Shown here: one piece after another, positions 43,786 to 54,215 of the stretch | Numbering within the stretch: position 1 is the first letter of the stretch | Layout of the letters: every line of letters starts with the position of its first letter | Origin: Rouxiella sp. WC2420 | Lineage (GTDB): Bacteria; Pseudomonadota; Gammaproteobacteria; Enterobacterales; Enterobacteriaceae | Length of the DNA stretch: 64,000 nucleotides | Direction of reading: 5' to 3' | NCBI RefSeq assembly: GCF_041200025.1 | Contig: NZ_CP165628.1 | Span: forward strand, 2,418,001-2,482,000 | The notes under the pieces: model-generated | The model's database searches: none | Seen by the model: only the letters and a program-made list of their open reading frames with translations | What the model was told of the DNA's origin: nothing | Program-made: the position numbers and the translations under genes

Positions 43786-44709
43786 ATGATGTTAGAAGCT
43801 TCGCCCGCTGTCACTGTTGCCGAGCCGCGCTTTCCTCGATTACGCGCGCTGCTTGAACCTTGGGTTTATTTAACGCCAACCCTGATACTGATCGGCCTGT
43901 TTATCTTTGTGCCCATGGCTATCGGCATTTCTTATGCCTTCCAAAATATTCAGCTGCTGAATCCATTTGATACCGGTTGGGTCGGGCTGGATAACTTTCG
44001 CACTATGTTTGCCGACAGGCATTTCTATGCGGCATTGCGCCATACTTTCAATTGGACACTGACCTCGCTGGTATTACAGTTTGCATTGGGATTAGGGCTG
44101 GCGCTGCTGCTGAATCGAGAATTCCCGATGCGACGCTGGGTACAGGCGCTGGTGTTTTTGCCTTGGGCAGTGCCGGCTTTTTTGTCTGGACTGACTTGGG
44201 CCTGGCTGCTTAATCCAGTGATCGGCATTCTGCCGCATTGGATGGCCAGCCTGCATATCATCAGCCAGCCTTATAATATTCTTTCCGACCCTCAGTTGGC
44301 GCTGTACGGGCCAGTGTTGGCCAATGTCTGGTTTGGAATCCCCTTTTTTGCCATCACGCTGCTGGCTGCCTTGCAGTCTATTCCCAAGGATTTGTATGAG
44401 GCAGCGTCGATGGACGGTGCCAGCGGCTGGCAACAGTTCAGGAAAGTGACTTTGCCGTTTCTGGCACCGATGATCGCTATCACTGTGATGCTGCGCACTA
44501 TCTGGATTGCTAACTTTGCCGATTTGATTGTGGTAATGACGGACGGCGGCCCGGCGAATTCAACCTCGATACTGTCGAGTTTTATCTTCACTACCGCCTA
44601 TCGAAAGCTGGATTTTGGCTACGCCTCGGCAATGGCGGTTTTCCTGCTGGTGTTAATGACACTTTATGCGCTAGTGCTGCTGCGCATTCGCCATCAGCTT
44701 TTGAAATAG
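43786..44709 (+). CDS. Carbohydrate ABC transporter permease (MalF/UgpA type)
   Basis: An inner-membrane permease of 307 residues with about six helices. An N-terminal tail of ~25 residues precedes EPWVYLTPTLILIGLFIFVPMAIGISYAF. The EAA loop is DLYEAASMDGASGWQQFRKVTLPFLAPMIA. It begins with tandem ATGs at 43786 and 43789, with GGAG suitably placed. It is followed 10 bases later by the second permease gene; together they should form a heterodimeric channel. Confidence 0.93.
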   Translation: MMLEASPAVTVAEPRFPRLRALLEPWVYLTPTLILIGLFIFVPMAIGISYAFQNIQLLNPFDTGWVGLDNFRTMFADRHFYAALRHTFNWTLTSLVLQFALGLGLALLLNREFPMRRWVQALVFLPWAVPAFLSGLTWAWLLNPVIGILPHWMASLHIISQPYNILSDPQLALYGPVLANVWFGIPFFAITLLAALQSIPKDLYEAASMDGASGWQQFRKVTLPFLAPMIAITVMLRTIWIANFADLIVVMTDGGPANSTSILSSFIFTTAYRKLDFGYASAMAVFLLVLMTLYALVLLRIRHQLLK

Positions 44710-44719
44710 GAGCGCGACC

Positions 44720-45547
44720 ATGAACCTATTATTAAGAAAGGGCGGCCATCGGTTGGGTATTTTGCTCTATCTGTTGTTTGCGCTGTTTCCTGTCTACTGG
44801 CTAATTAAAATTTCGGTCACACCGGACAAACTCTTATACAGCGAGGGGGTCAGAATGTGGCCCAGCCAGCTGACGTTGGTGCATTTTCAACGCGTGTTTA
44901 GCGAAAGCGACTTTCCGCTCTATTTCTTTAACAGCATGGTGGTTTCACTCGGTACAGCGGCATTATCGACGCTGATTGCCGCCGCAGCGGGTTTCGCTTT
45001 TTCGCGTTTCAGCTTTCGCGGCAAAACTGTAATGGCGGCATTGCTGTTATTCACCCAGATGTTCCCGCTAGTGATGATACTGGCTCCTATCTATAAGGTC
45101 ATGGCGCCGCTTGGCTTAACCAACAGCCTGCTGGGGTTGATCCTGATTTATACCGCCTTCAACGTGCCGTTTGCGACATTTTTGATGCAGTCGTTTTTTG
45201 ACAGTATTCCGAAAGATCTCGAGGAGTCGGCGATGCTGGAGGGATGCAGCCGATTTATGGCGCTGCGCAAGGTTATTGTGCCTCTGACTTTACCGGGCAT
45301 GGCGGCAACGCTAGGTTTTGTTTTTACTTCGGCCTGGAGCGAATTGCTGTTTTCGCTAATGCTGATTAACAAAAACGAAGTGATGACTTTCCCTGTTGGG
45401 TTATTGAGTTTTGTTTCGAAATTTGCCGTTTCCTGGGGAGACATGATGGCCGCAGCCGTCATGGCGATGATCCCCGCCTGTGTTTTCTTTGCGTTTATAC
45501 AACGTTATTTAGTGCAGGGCTTAACCGCCGGTGCAGTGAAAGGATGA
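44720..45547 (+). CDS. Carbohydrate ABC transporter permease (MalG/UgpE type)
   Basis: The second permease, 275 residues. It shows the family N-terminus with LFALFPVYWLIKISVTPD, the segment FFNSMVVSLGTAALSTLIAAAAGFAFSRF, and an EAA loop DLEESAMLEGCSRFMALRKVIVPLTLPGMAA. It follows the MalF-type gene by 10 bases and precedes the ATPase gene by 4, all in one operon. Confidence 0.93.
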   Translation: MNLLLRKGGHRLGILLYLLFALFPVYWLIKISVTPDKLLYSEGVRMWPSQLTLVHFQRVFSESDFPLYFFNSMVVSLGTAALSTLIAAAAGFAFSRFSFRGKTVMAALLLFTQMFPLVMILAPIYKVMAPLGLTNSLLGLILIYTAFNVPFATFLMQSFFDSIPKDLEESAMLEGCSRFMALRKVIVPLTLPGMAATLGFVFTSAWSELLFSLMLINKNEVMTFPVGLLSFVSKFAVSWGDMMAAAVMAMIPACVFFAFIQRYLVQGLTAGAVKG

Positions 45548-45551
45548 TCTC

Positions 45552-46667
45552 ATGGCTCAAATAAAAATTACCGATCTTCAAAAACGTTACGATAACGTCG
45601 AGGTGCTGCGCCATATCAATTTGACAATCCATGACGGCGAATTTGTGGTGCTGGTGGGGCCCTCAGGCTGCGGTAAATCGACCCTGCTGCGCACCATTGC
45701 CGGACTGGAAACCGCGAGCTCCGGCGATATCCACATTGGTAGCCGCCTGATGAATCAGGTTGCGCCTAAGGATCGAGACATCTCGATGGTGTTTCAAAGC
45801 TACGCGTTATACCCGCATATGACCGTGGCGCGTAATATGGGGTTCAGTCTCGAGGTGCAAAAAAAGCCTAAGGCAGAGATTGACGCTGCGGTGAACAAAG
45901 CGGCCGAAATCCTCGGGCTGACGGCGTTGCTACAGCGGCGGCCCAAGGAGCTTTCGGGAGGACAAAGACAGCGAGTAGCAATGGGGCGCGCTATTGTTCG
46001 AGAGCCTCAGGTGTTTTTGTTTGATGAGCCATTATCGAATCTTGATGCCCAGCTGCGCGGACAGATGCGTATCGAAATCAAAAGCCTGCATCAGCGAATG
46101 AAAAACACCATTGTTTACGTGACTCACGATCAGGTCGAAGCCATGACCTTAGCGGATCGAATCGTGGTATTAAACCACGGGCTGATACAACAGGTGGGTA
46201 CGCCGCTGGAGCTTTACGACACACCGGCCAATCGTTTTGTCGCCAGCTTTATCGGATCGCCAGCAATGAATTTCATCGACGGAGAACTTGAGCGCCATGA
46301 AAAGGGCTGCGGAGTGCGGATCAATAACCAGTTGTTGTTGCCAGTGGATGAGCAGTACGGGGATTTAGCTGCGGGACGCGATGTCACCTACGGTATTCGC
46401 CCCGAGGCGCTGGAACTTTGCCAGCACAACGAATCGGGCGCGCTGCCGCTAGACATAACGCTTATTGAACCGACCGGTCTTAGCGAACTGATCCACGGCA
46501 AAATTGCCGGTGAGGCGGTGAGTGTTTATAGCATGGTGCGATCGGGGGCAGGACCGGGCGGCAGAGTGTGGGTGCGATTAGATGCTTCTCGTATGCAGTT
46601 GTTTGACCGTGACAGTCAACAGAGGATTATCAAAACGGGAGAACGTGCCAACGATCGCGCAGCCTGA
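45552..46667 (+). CDS. Carbohydrate ABC transporter ATP-binding protein (MalK/UgpC type)
   Basis: The ATPase of the sugar transporter, 371 residues. Walker [10 protein letters not shown] (about 38-46), Q-loop MVFQSYALYPHMTV, signature LSGGQRQR, Walker B FLFDEPLSNLDAQLR, switch His YVTHDQVEAMTLADRI. The C-terminal regulatory OB/MOP-type domain (about 240-371) is present, as in MalK and UgpC, with IGSPAMNFIDG and YGIRPEALELC. This subfamily of ATPase often serves several sugar importers. It ends the operon; a strong bidirectional terminator follows. Confidence 0.94.
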   Translation: MAQIKITDLQKRYDNVEVLRHINLTIHDGEFVVLVGPSGCGKSTLLRTIAGLETASSGDIHIGSRLMNQVAPKDRDISMVFQSYALYPHMTVARNMGFSLEVQKKPKAEIDAAVNKAAEILGLTALLQRRPKELSGGQRQRVAMGRAIVREPQVFLFDEPLSNLDAQLRGQMRIEIKSLHQRMKNTIVYVTHDQVEAMTLADRIVVLNHGLIQQVGTPLELYDTPANRFVASFIGSPAMNFIDGELERHEKGCGVRINNQLLLPVDEQYGDLAAGRDVTYGIRPEALELCQHNESGALPLDITLIEPTGLSELIHGKIAGEAVSVYSMVRSGAGPGGRVWVRLDASRMQLFDRDSQQRIIKTGERANDRAA

Positions 46668-46690
46668 CTTTCATTCGAAATAAGCGCATA

Positions 46691-46724
46691 AAAAAACCTG
46701 CGGGCGTTAACCGGCAGGTTTTTT
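46691..46724. terminator. Bidirectional terminator between sugar operon and rnb
   Basis: AAAAAACCTGC (46691-46701) and GCAGGTTTTTT (46714-46724) form a perfect 11-bp stem with A/T-runs on both sides, so it serves as a rho-independent terminator in both directions for the convergent sugar operon and rnb. Confidence 0.88.
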
Positions 46725-46748
46725 ATTGCTGCTATCTATCGTCGAGGA

Positions 46749-48686
46749 TTAGGTAGCAGGCTTGGCTATTACATTGCGGTTTTCCATACGGACTTCAGCA
46801 ATGTTCACGTCAATAATATCGCTCTGACGGTAGGCTTCTTCGCCTTTGATAAGCACCGTGCCGGTATCCACGCTGCAAACCAGTTCATCACGAACCGCGT
46901 GCAGGAAAGGAGCCGGGATAAAGGCAACCGCGCCGATATCTTGCAGACGAACGCGCAGACCACCACGAGTCACATCGATAATCTCGGCGCTGAACTTAAC
47001 GTCAGTGCCCACTTTATCTTCGAGATAGCGGGCATACAGCCAATCACCCACATCGCGTTCGGCCATGCGGCCAAGACGGCGGCGTTCAGCCAGCTGAACC
47101 GTCATGTCGTCGTGCGGCTTCTCGGCATTCTGGTTAGTTATCATCGCTTTAAGCAGGCGATGGTTGACCATGTCACCGTATTTACGAATCGGTGACGTCC
47201 AGGTGGCGTAAGCTTCCAGTCCAAGACCAAAGTGCGGGCCAGGAACAGTGCTGATTTCAGCAAAGGTCTGGAAACGGCGAATACGGCTGTCGAGGAACTG
47301 AGTTGGCATCGCGTCAAGCTTGCGGCGCAATGCGCAGAAGCCAGGCAGCGTCAGCAGTGTTTCGCCATCGGCTTCAACATCGTTGGCTTGCAGAACTGCA
47401 ACGGCGTTTTCAACCAGCAGCGGGTCGAAGCCATTGTGTACGTTGTACACGCCAAAACCAATGTTATCGCGCAGGGCAATCGCGGCACAGACGTTCGCGG
47501 CAATCATGCACTCTTCAACGATGCGGTTGGCGATACGGCGGTGCTCGGCAATAATTTCCAGTACGTTGCCTTTCTCACCAAGCACGAAGCGGAAGTCAGG
47601 GCGATCTTTGAACACTAACGCGTTCTCGGTGCGCCATCCGCTGCGAAGGTCGCAAACGCGTTTCAGCAGGCGAATTTGTTCAGCAATGGTGTCGTTTTGT
47701 GGCTGCCAATGGCCAGTATCTTCCAGCCAGTCGGAAACTTCGTCATAAACCAGTTTGGCATTGGACTCGATCCACGCGGCATAGAAACGAATATCATCAC
47801 CCAGCGCACCGTCAGCAGACAAAGTCACGCTGCAAGCAAGCACAGGGCGACGTTCGTTTGGCAACAGAGAACACAGGTTGTCAGACAGCTCGCGGGGCAG
47901 CATCGGGATATTGAAGCCCGGAAGGTAGTTGGTGAAAGCGCGTTTACGAGCCAGGTTGTCGGCATCACTGCCTTCAGTCACATAAGCCGTTGGGTCGGCA
48001 ATCGCGATGTTCAACTGCAGCGTGCCATCACCGTTATCTTTAACATAGAGCGCATCGTCCATGTCTTTGGTGCTGGCGCTGTCGATGGTTACGAAAGGCA
48101 GGGCGGTCAGGTCTTCACGCGTAAGGCCTTGTTCCAAAAGCTCTGTTACGTCAAATTGTGGAGCTTCACGATCCAGATTATGACGTGCCAGCGTAACCCA
48201 CCACGGAGCCAGGTCGTCGCTGCCAGTGGTTATCCACTCTGTCAGCTCAGCCTGAAAGCCGCGATCGCCTTCTTTTAACGGGTGGCGACGCATTTCAGCC
48301 ACACACCAGTCACCCTCGTTAACTTCATGATTGAAGTTACGACCGGTGCGGCACTGAATAGCCTCACGCAGTAATGGATGGTCAGGCATGATGGAAAGAC
48401 GATCGTCTTTTTTAATCACGCGGCCGACAAAACGGCTCAGGAAAGGTTCGACCAGCGTTTCCGGCTGAACGATTTCTCGCTCTTTTTCTGTCTGTACCGA
48501 GGCAATAACACGGTCGCCATGCATGACTTTTTTCATGTACGGCGGCGGAATGAAATAGCTCTTTTGACCGTCTACTTCAAGAAAGCCAAAGCCTTTCTCA
48601 GTACCTTTTACGATGCCTTCGACACGTGGCGTCTGAGAGTGAAGTTGCTGTTTTAGCTGTGCGAGCAGCGGGTTATCTTGAAACAT
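46749..48686 (-). CDS. rnb: Exoribonuclease II
   Basis: RNase II, a processive 3'-5' exoribonuclease acting on single-stranded RNA in the cytoplasm. It has 645 residues, one more than E. coli Rnb, and starts [12 protein letters not shown] like it. Domain order: two N-terminal cold-shock domains (about 1-170), the RNB catalytic domain (about 185-540) and a C-terminal S1 domain (about 560-640, [22 protein letters not shown]). Catalytic Asp residues lie in [15 protein letters not shown] (Asp202, 208, 210, 211). All required residues are present. It stands alone between accessory blocks. Confidence 0.97.
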   Translation of the reverse strand: MFQDNPLLAQLKQQLHSQTPRVEGIVKGTEKGFGFLEVDGQKSYFIPPPYMKKVMHGDRVIASVQTEKEREIVQPETLVEPFLSRFVGRVIKKDDRLSIMPDHPLLREAIQCRTGRNFNHEVNEGDWCVAEMRRHPLKEGDRGFQAELTEWITTGSDDLAPWWVTLARHNLDREAPQFDVTELLEQGLTREDLTALPFVTIDSASTKDMDDALYVKDNGDGTLQLNIAIADPTAYVTEGSDADNLARKRAFTNYLPGFNIPMLPRELSDNLCSLLPNERRPVLACSVTLSADGALGDDIRFYAAWIESNAKLVYDEVSDWLEDTGHWQPQNDTIAEQIRLLKRVCDLRSGWRTENALVFKDRPDFRFVLGEKGNVLEIIAEHRRIANRIVEECMIAANVCAAIALRDNIGFGVYNVHNGFDPLLVENAVAVLQANDVEADGETLLTLPGFCALRRKLDAMPTQFLDSRIRRFQTFAEISTVPGPHFGLGLEAYATWTSPIRKYGDMVNHRLLKAMITNQNAEKPHDDMTVQLAERRRLGRMAERDVGDWLYARYLEDKVGTDVKFSAEIIDVTRGGLRVRLQDIGAVAFIPAPFLHAVRDELVCSVDTGTVLIKGEEAYRQSDIIDVNIAEVRMENRNVIAKPAT

Positions 48687-48930
48687 ATCGTCCAGAGAAT
48701 GAGGTTAGAGTTGTTCGATTAGCGGCAGACAGTTTTACGCGAATCAGGCACTGTGGGCAAGCAGCATCTGTCTATTTTGGCTTTATTGAGAGCGTCTAAA
48801 TGAGAGCCTCCCCGAATCATGGGCTGATAATTAATCGTTGAGCGTAATATGATAGCGCGGAAAAAAATCAGCGTTTAAAAACACTTCACTTAAATCCAGG
48901 AATATCAGATTCCCATGTGAGGTATGAACC

Positions 48931-51900
48931 ATGTCTTTAGTGAATCTCCAAAATGCTGTTGGTGTTAAAGGCAGGTCTGAAAACGGGCTTGTTGACGCGT
49001 TATCTTTCTACAACCAATTCACGCAGTTTATCGACGAGGTTAGAAATGCCCCGGTAAGGCTGATTTCAATATGTGGCGTGAATAATATTCACGGCATGAA
49101 TCATGTCAGTTTAACTATTGCACATGTGCTGAATGCCTCCCGGCACGGGATTGAGCAACTTATTAAATGCTACATCCCTGTTAATGTTGATGAGAAGCGC
49201 CTGGCAACGGTTCTCGACAAGTCGAAAGCACAGCTTGTTTTGCAAATTGCGGAAAATAAACAGCTGCTGGAGCAATTATATACCCCATCACCTTTCCCCC
49301 CTCCTGAAAGCCAACCACAGAGGATGGAACTTGAAGTCTCCAAATTGCTGGCGTTTGCAGGATTGTCGTCGATGGGTATTCCTGCCGAGGTAAACCCTTG
49401 GGTACTCAATGAGTTAATCAAAATATTAGGCCGAGCCGGAGCATTGATCTCTGATGCGACAAGTCAACGCGACAAGCTAATTCTGCAATTTTTATCCTCG
49501 CAGTGTGATGGGCGTTATCTTACCGGCGAGTGGTTGATAAGTTTGCTATTACCTTTCATAAAACACGTCGATCTACTTCAAGCCGGGTTAGGCACGGCGT
49601 TGTACCATATAGGCACCTGCAACCCAGTGCTGATATTGTTTCCTTGTGGCAGTAAATATCCCCCGCTCTTGGCATCCACAGCCGAATCAATCCAACAACC
49701 GTTTACTGATGACTATCTTGCCGATTCGCTATCGATAACACTGCCGGGCACCACTCTTTACTATGGTTTATCGTTTCCGAAAAATGGGGTGCCTTTACAA
49801 GATGTTCATTATTGGATTTCACCAAACTCTTGCGCGGCGTTTAAAGGATTTTACCGCCAGTTACCGCAAGGACATTGCCCAGAACCCCTGCAGAAAAACG
49901 GCACCGGCATGGCCAAAAGTTTTGCGGGTGCCAGTGGCTGGGGGCGAGTTTTCCCCGAGACTCATCAAGTCGTTTACATCCTTAATACCGGTTTACGCGG
50001 TATCGCGATAGAGACTCGTGAGCAAGCAGTGGGGCATTTTCCTGACTTTTCGATTGACCCGACACGGGTGAAAATTGACGCATTATCGATACCCTTTGCC
50101 AGGGCGATGCAGGGATGGGCAGTTGCACCAGACTGCAATTTGACGCCGCCAAACCACGACGATGCCGTGATCGAAAACAATAATCCCCCGCAGACATTGA
50201 CTGAAACGCTTAGGAAAGGGCTGATTGATATTGATGGCATGATGAGTTTTTTTCGCACGGTAAACGGCGAGCCTACAGTGCTAAAAACAACATTTGACTG
50301 GCGAGCGCGTAAGCAAAGAAGCGAGCAGGCAGAGAAAACAAAACTCAATCGTAATCCCAATATTGAACAAATATTTCCTGATGAGTATACCTACGACGCG
50401 ATTACTCGTCGTTATCAGCCACTATTTGACGAAAACAAGCCCGGCTTTACGATGATAAGGCTGGTAGAAAAAATGCTCGATGAAAACACCCGTTCTTATT
50501 TGCTAAGTGATGAGATAATAAATATCCCGTTATCGATAAGCCATTATTATTTCTGTGCCAGTCTAGACATGAGCCAACAGTCACGGGCATTAATAGTCAA
50601 TGGCTTTGTAAAATACATACTCTATTTGTTAAAGGTTGAACGTGTTTTTGATACGAAAGATTTTGCGGAGATTTATTCTTTACTTAATAGCTTTCATCCG
50701 TTCGACCTCTCTCTGGCTGGTAAGTTGGGGCGTTTTATAAAAGTAGATTCAGGCAGTAAATACATTGATATTCATATGATAAGAATAATCGCCAAGTTGG
50801 GGTTTCCGTTTAATGCAGTAGTGGGTATGGGGCATTACACTCACGAAATGCAGGGTTGGAAATTAATGTTGGGTTTGTTACTGGAGCAATATTTCCCGGA
50901 AAATAGCAGGGGGAGGCCACTTGAAAAAATAAATGAGTTTATATTCATCATGACTAGTAGTTCGGTAACCACCGTTGACAGGCAGAGATTTATGCGATTG
51001 CTAACTCATCCTCCAATTTGCTTTCTAATAGAGCTCATGGGGCTGGATATTTTACATGAAAGATTAATTGGTGATAACAATGAAGAAATTATCAAAATAC
51101 TGTCTGAGTTTAATAAGGCAGCCACTGAGCGCTATAAATTCTTGGCCGTTAGTAGCTATACCGTAGTGGACCAATTCTATGCTTTTTATAAAAATGACAA
51201 CCAGTTGTCAAAAACTCAAAGAGTGGACGTTATAAGACAATCGTTGATTACTGCTGTTGAGCTGACATTACAGTTTATTATGAAAAACTGGTTTTATCAA
51301 TCGAGTATAAAACAGGTCAAGCTTTACGTGCAGAGCATTTACTACACTTGTTGGGTAAAGGGAGTATCCCGAAGAATAAAAAACAAAGATATTTATCAGG
51401 GAGGAGTGGTTGCTTTTGAGTTTAATAAAAATAAATATTTCTTCTATATTGATGACTCTGCAGAGTGTTCTTATTTGGGAGTAAATGAAGAGGACGCTAA
51501 AAGGTCACTGCTTGATAATAAAATCTTTTTTAAAAAAGATGATATCCAACAGGTTTTTTTTGAGAAAACAGGACATAATTTTAGTGAAATCGACGGTGGT
51601 ATAACACTTTTACTCGATGATGTAGATACTTTTACTCTCGATAGCGACTTTACACCGGCAGCCGTTAGCTTTGTTGATCAAATAGCGCTGAGTACCCCGA
51701 GGAAAAATAAGCTGGTAGGCAACACGTTCTTCACAAGAATGCAAGATTGGTACAATGAGCTGTCTGCTGCCTCTTTTATTCCGCTTTGGGGATGTTACGA
51801 AGGGCTTGGCAATCCACAGCTTGATAAAATAGAAAAGTTTGTTGGTTGTAGTGTAGAAGTTCCCACATTGTCATTGTTGGCACATAAAAGTGTCGAGTTA

Positions 51901-54150
51901 ATAAAAACAGTTAAGAGTACGCTCTATTTTAGGCCGCAGGACCTGTTCTCTGATTTGACGCAAACAACAAGTTCTTCGCGAACGCTGCTTATTTCTCCAG
52001 ACAAGAGGATCATTTTATCCACCGAAGCGCCAATCGAATTACCTGGAATAAGGGGAGAAACTTCAGCTTCGCGAATGATCGCCTGTTTACACGGATCGAG
52101 CGTTGAATCTTTCAGCAGCTATTCCTCTTCCAGCGATTCAGTATATTATTTTGGAAGAACCGGCCCAGTATTAATGGATAATCCTGCTTCGCCAGTCCGT
52201 GCATTGGAAAGCTCTGCGAGTATGAGCGACTTATCAAGCTCGTATGAGAGTCTTGCGGGGCGTATTACGATGAACAGGCTTGAAGAATATCCTAATGAGA
52301 ATGAAATTTTTGATCAAGAAGAAGATATTAAACAGTTTCTCGATATGATGAAGGGGCGCATCAGAGACAGGCAAAAGCAGTCAATACATGCAACAGTGAA
52401 CATTCTTGGAGAAACGGCAAATGAACTGTTAGCCAATATTCCTCATCTGGTTACCACACAAAGTGGAGCTAAAGCGGTAGCCTATTCTATTTTGGTGATT
52501 GCCATCATTGAGGTTTTTAAAACTGCAATTCTCGCACTTTATAATGAAGCTAAACATGGTGGATATCAAGATACTAATATTATTGATTTCAAGCTCAAAT
52601 TTGTTGATAAAATAAAGCTTCAATTGGAAATACACCAAAATGGCAAGGATAAAGCCTCTACTGTTACACATAATATACCCCTTTCGGCAGAAGAAGCTAG
52701 AAAGGTAAGGAGGAATGGTCTAATAAGTTTACCAAAAGAAGAAAAAATAAATACCAATGTACTTAGAAAGCAAACACGCTTGGCGGTAGACTTTAATAAA
52801 ATCGTTATGAATAGTCTGCTGAAAGGGTTGCCGTTTCCAAACCGCAAGATGCCTTCTCTCTCATTAGCTCGAGAGTTGACAGTTGAACGACCTGCTGTTG
52901 CTGTAAACTACTTTAGGACTCTATCTCTGGAGAGTAATGATTTTCTAGACTTACTTATTTTCAAACATGAACTTAATGATGATCTGAAAAATACCACAGT
53001 ACGCTGTGGGCCGGTGAAGTCGAATGCTCAATATAATTTAGCTGATGAATCGTCGGGAGATATAGCCGAAACTTTACCCCTTATTGAGGCCATTAGTAAG
53101 TATAAAAATAAAAACATAAAAATAGTTTACCCTAACTCTATTGACAGGCAAATTCAGTGTTTAATTGAAATATATCGTAATGCTACCGTTGCTGACTATG
53201 TAAATGAATACAATAGGGTGCATCGAATACAGTTTTTAAGGTTGACTAATAAAGAGTATTTGAATTTTAGCATAGAGAATCTGCGCTATTACCTTGAGGA
53301 TTTCAAAAGTATTAATATTAATTTTCTAGAGGTAACGCTGATTGGTTTTTCTCCTTTTAATGTTACCGTCATGACGTTGGCAGAGTTGTTTTTAAAGATG
53401 CAGGAAGATGTTTTATGGCTAAGGAAAAACAAGCTATTAATGTTTTCATCAGAAACGCCGGCTGATGTTTGTATTTTACTGCATCAATATTTTAATGCTT
53501 CAGCAGAGCAGAGAATGGCTGAAAGGGATACCAATATTGAGCAAAATACTTTTTCAGGGTTGGGTATCGACAGGGTGAAATCCCTGGTTACGCCATACTT
53601 CACGTTACCCGCCGAGCTGTTTTTTAACAGTCGTATGATCCGTTATGGTTTCGCGCGTCAGGATTTTCTACAACCGGTATTTAGCTATGTAATTAATAAT
53701 CAGCTGATTAGCGTCACCTTAATGGATGTGCTTAGCGGGCGTTTGAGCGTTGATCTTAATCAGCATTACTTGCTCGAAAATAATAAAATGCTTAAAAATG
53801 AAATTCAAAATTATGTGAATGCGTCTGAATCAATGAGGCGGGAAGAAAGAAAGCGTATTGAATTATATTACACAATCTATCGTCGTGATGAGGTTTATCT
53901 AACACAGACTGATGAGTTTATTCGCAGAATAGCAGGAAGATATCATGCGCAAGAGATGATAACGCCAATAACGCAAGTTGAAATTATCGATCTACACGGT
54001 AGTAAAATCACCTCTTTACTACAAGCTTTGGACGATAGAACGGATAACAGCATCATAAGTTATCCGCTTGGCTGGCCCGGAGAAGCTGCGAATGAGTTCG
54101 ATGTTTATCGCTGCATTCGCTATGGCAATCTTACGCCGTATATTCCCTGA
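48931..54150 (+). CDS. Giant orphan protein of unknown function (1739 residues), candidate toxin or effector
   Basis: I do not recognise this protein. It starts at an ATG with GAGG nine bases ahead and has no Sec or Tat signal. Layout: a soluble N-terminal half (about 1-1050) containing a Pro-rich stretch PSPFPPPESQPQ (about 117-128); a Ser-rich low-complexity linker (about 1054-1110); one strongly hydrophobic segment AVAYSILVIAIIEVFKTAILAL (about 1180-1202) that may insert in a membrane; and a charged C-terminal part ending NLTPYIP. Size, single central hydrophobic helix and single-gene setting resemble large exotoxins or effectors, but no catalytic motif is seen. Base composition is uneven: counted GC is 55-60% at 49861-49920 and 50101-50160 but 23-27% at 52561-52620 and 53101-53160. 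No partner, chaperone or immunity gene is adjacent. Confidence 0.75.
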   Translation: MSLVNLQNAVGVKGRSENGLVDALSFYNQFTQFIDEVRNAPVRLISICGVNNIHGMNHVSLTIAHVLNASRHGIEQLIKCYIPVNVDEKRLATVLDKSKAQLVLQIAENKQLLEQLYTPSPFPPPESQPQRMELEVSKLLAFAGLSSMGIPAEVNPWVLNELIKILGRAGALISDATSQRDKLILQFLSSQCDGRYLTGEWLISLLLPFIKHVDLLQAGLGTALYHIGTCNPVLILFPCGSKYPPLLASTAESIQQPFTDDYLADSLSITLPGTTLYYGLSFPKNGVPLQDVHYWISPNSCAAFKGFYRQLPQGHCPEPLQKNGTGMAKSFAGASGWGRVFPETHQVVYILNTGLRGIAIETREQAVGHFPDFSIDPTRVKIDALSIPFARAMQGWAVAPDCNLTPPNHDDAVIENNNPPQTLTETLRKGLIDIDGMMSFFRTVNGEPTVLKTTFDWRARKQRSEQAEKTKLNRNPNIEQIFPDEYTYDAITRRYQPLFDENKPGFTMIRLVEKMLDENTRSYLLSDEIINIPLSISHYYFCASLDMSQQSRALIVNGFVKYILYLLKVERVFDTKDFAEIYSLLNSFHPFDLSLAGKLGRFIKVDSGSKYIDIHMIRIIAKLGFPFNAVVGMGHYTHEMQGWKLMLGLLLEQYFPENSRGRPLEKINEFIFIMTSSSVTTVDRQRFMRLLTHPPICFLIELMGLDILHERLIGDNNEEIIKILSEFNKAATERYKFLAVSSYTVVDQFYAFYKNDNQLSKTQRVDVIRQSLITAVELTLQFIMKNWFYQSSIKQVKLYVQSIYYTCWVKGVSRRIKNKDIYQGGVVAFEFNKNKYFFYIDDSAECSYLGVNEEDAKRSLLDNKIFFKKDDIQQVFFEKTGHNFSEIDGGITLLLDDVDTFTLDSDFTPAAVSFVDQIALSTPRKNKLVGNTFFTRMQDWYNELSAASFIPLWGCYEGLGNPQLDKIEKFVGCSVEVPTLSLLAHKSVELIKTVKSTLYFRPQDLFSDLTQTTSSSRTLLISPDKRIILSTEAPIELPGIRGETSASRMIACLHGSSVESFSSYSSSSDSVYYFGRTGPVLMDNPASPVRALESSASMSDLSSSYESLAGRITMNRLEEYPNENEIFDQEEDIKQFLDMMKGRIRDRQKQSIHATVNILGETANELLANIPHLVTTQSGAKAVAYSILVIAIIEVFKTAILALYNEAKHGGYQDTNIIDFKLKFVDKIKLQLEIHQNGKDKASTVTHNIPLSAEEARKVRRNGLISLPKEEKINTNVLRKQTRLAVDFNKIVMNSLLKGLPFPNRKMPSLSLARELTVERPAVAVNYFRTLSLESNDFLDLLIFKHELNDDLKNTTVRCGPVKSNAQYNLADESSGDIAETLPLIEAISKYKNKNIKIVYPNSIDRQIQCLIEIYRNATVADYVNEYNRVHRIQFLRLTNKEYLNFSIENLRYYLEDFKSININFLEVTLIGFSPFNVTVMTLAELFLKMQEDVLWLRKNKLLMFSSETPADVCILLHQYFNASAEQRMAERDTNIEQNTFSGLGIDRVKSLVTPYFTLPAELFFNSRMIRYGFARQDFLQPVFSYVINNQLISVTLMDVLSGRLSVDLNQHYLLENNKMLKNEIQNYVNASESMRREERKRIELYYTIYRRDEVYLTQTDEFIRRIAGRYHAQEMITPITQVEIIDLHGSKITSLLQALDDRTDNSIISYPLGWPGEAANEFDVYRCIRYGNLTPYIP

Positions 54151-54179
54151 CTCACAGAGTAGGCCTGCGAGTCAGGGAA
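54143..54179. terminator. Hairpin at the end of the giant gene
   Basis: TTCCCTGACTC (54143-54153) and GAGTCAGGGAA (54169-54179) pair perfectly over 11 bp; the left arm includes the stop codon of the giant gene. It lies between convergent genes. The lack of a long T-run makes intrinsic termination likely but not certain. Confidence 0.6.
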
Positions 54180-54215
54180 ATTGTCAGAAGTTTTAACGCG
54201 TTATTGAGATAAAAT

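Noticed and set aside
48931-54150. AvrE/DspE-type effector or RHS/Tc toxin
   Set aside because: Size is similar, but I see none of the beta-propeller, RHS or Tc-type segments; left as unknown.
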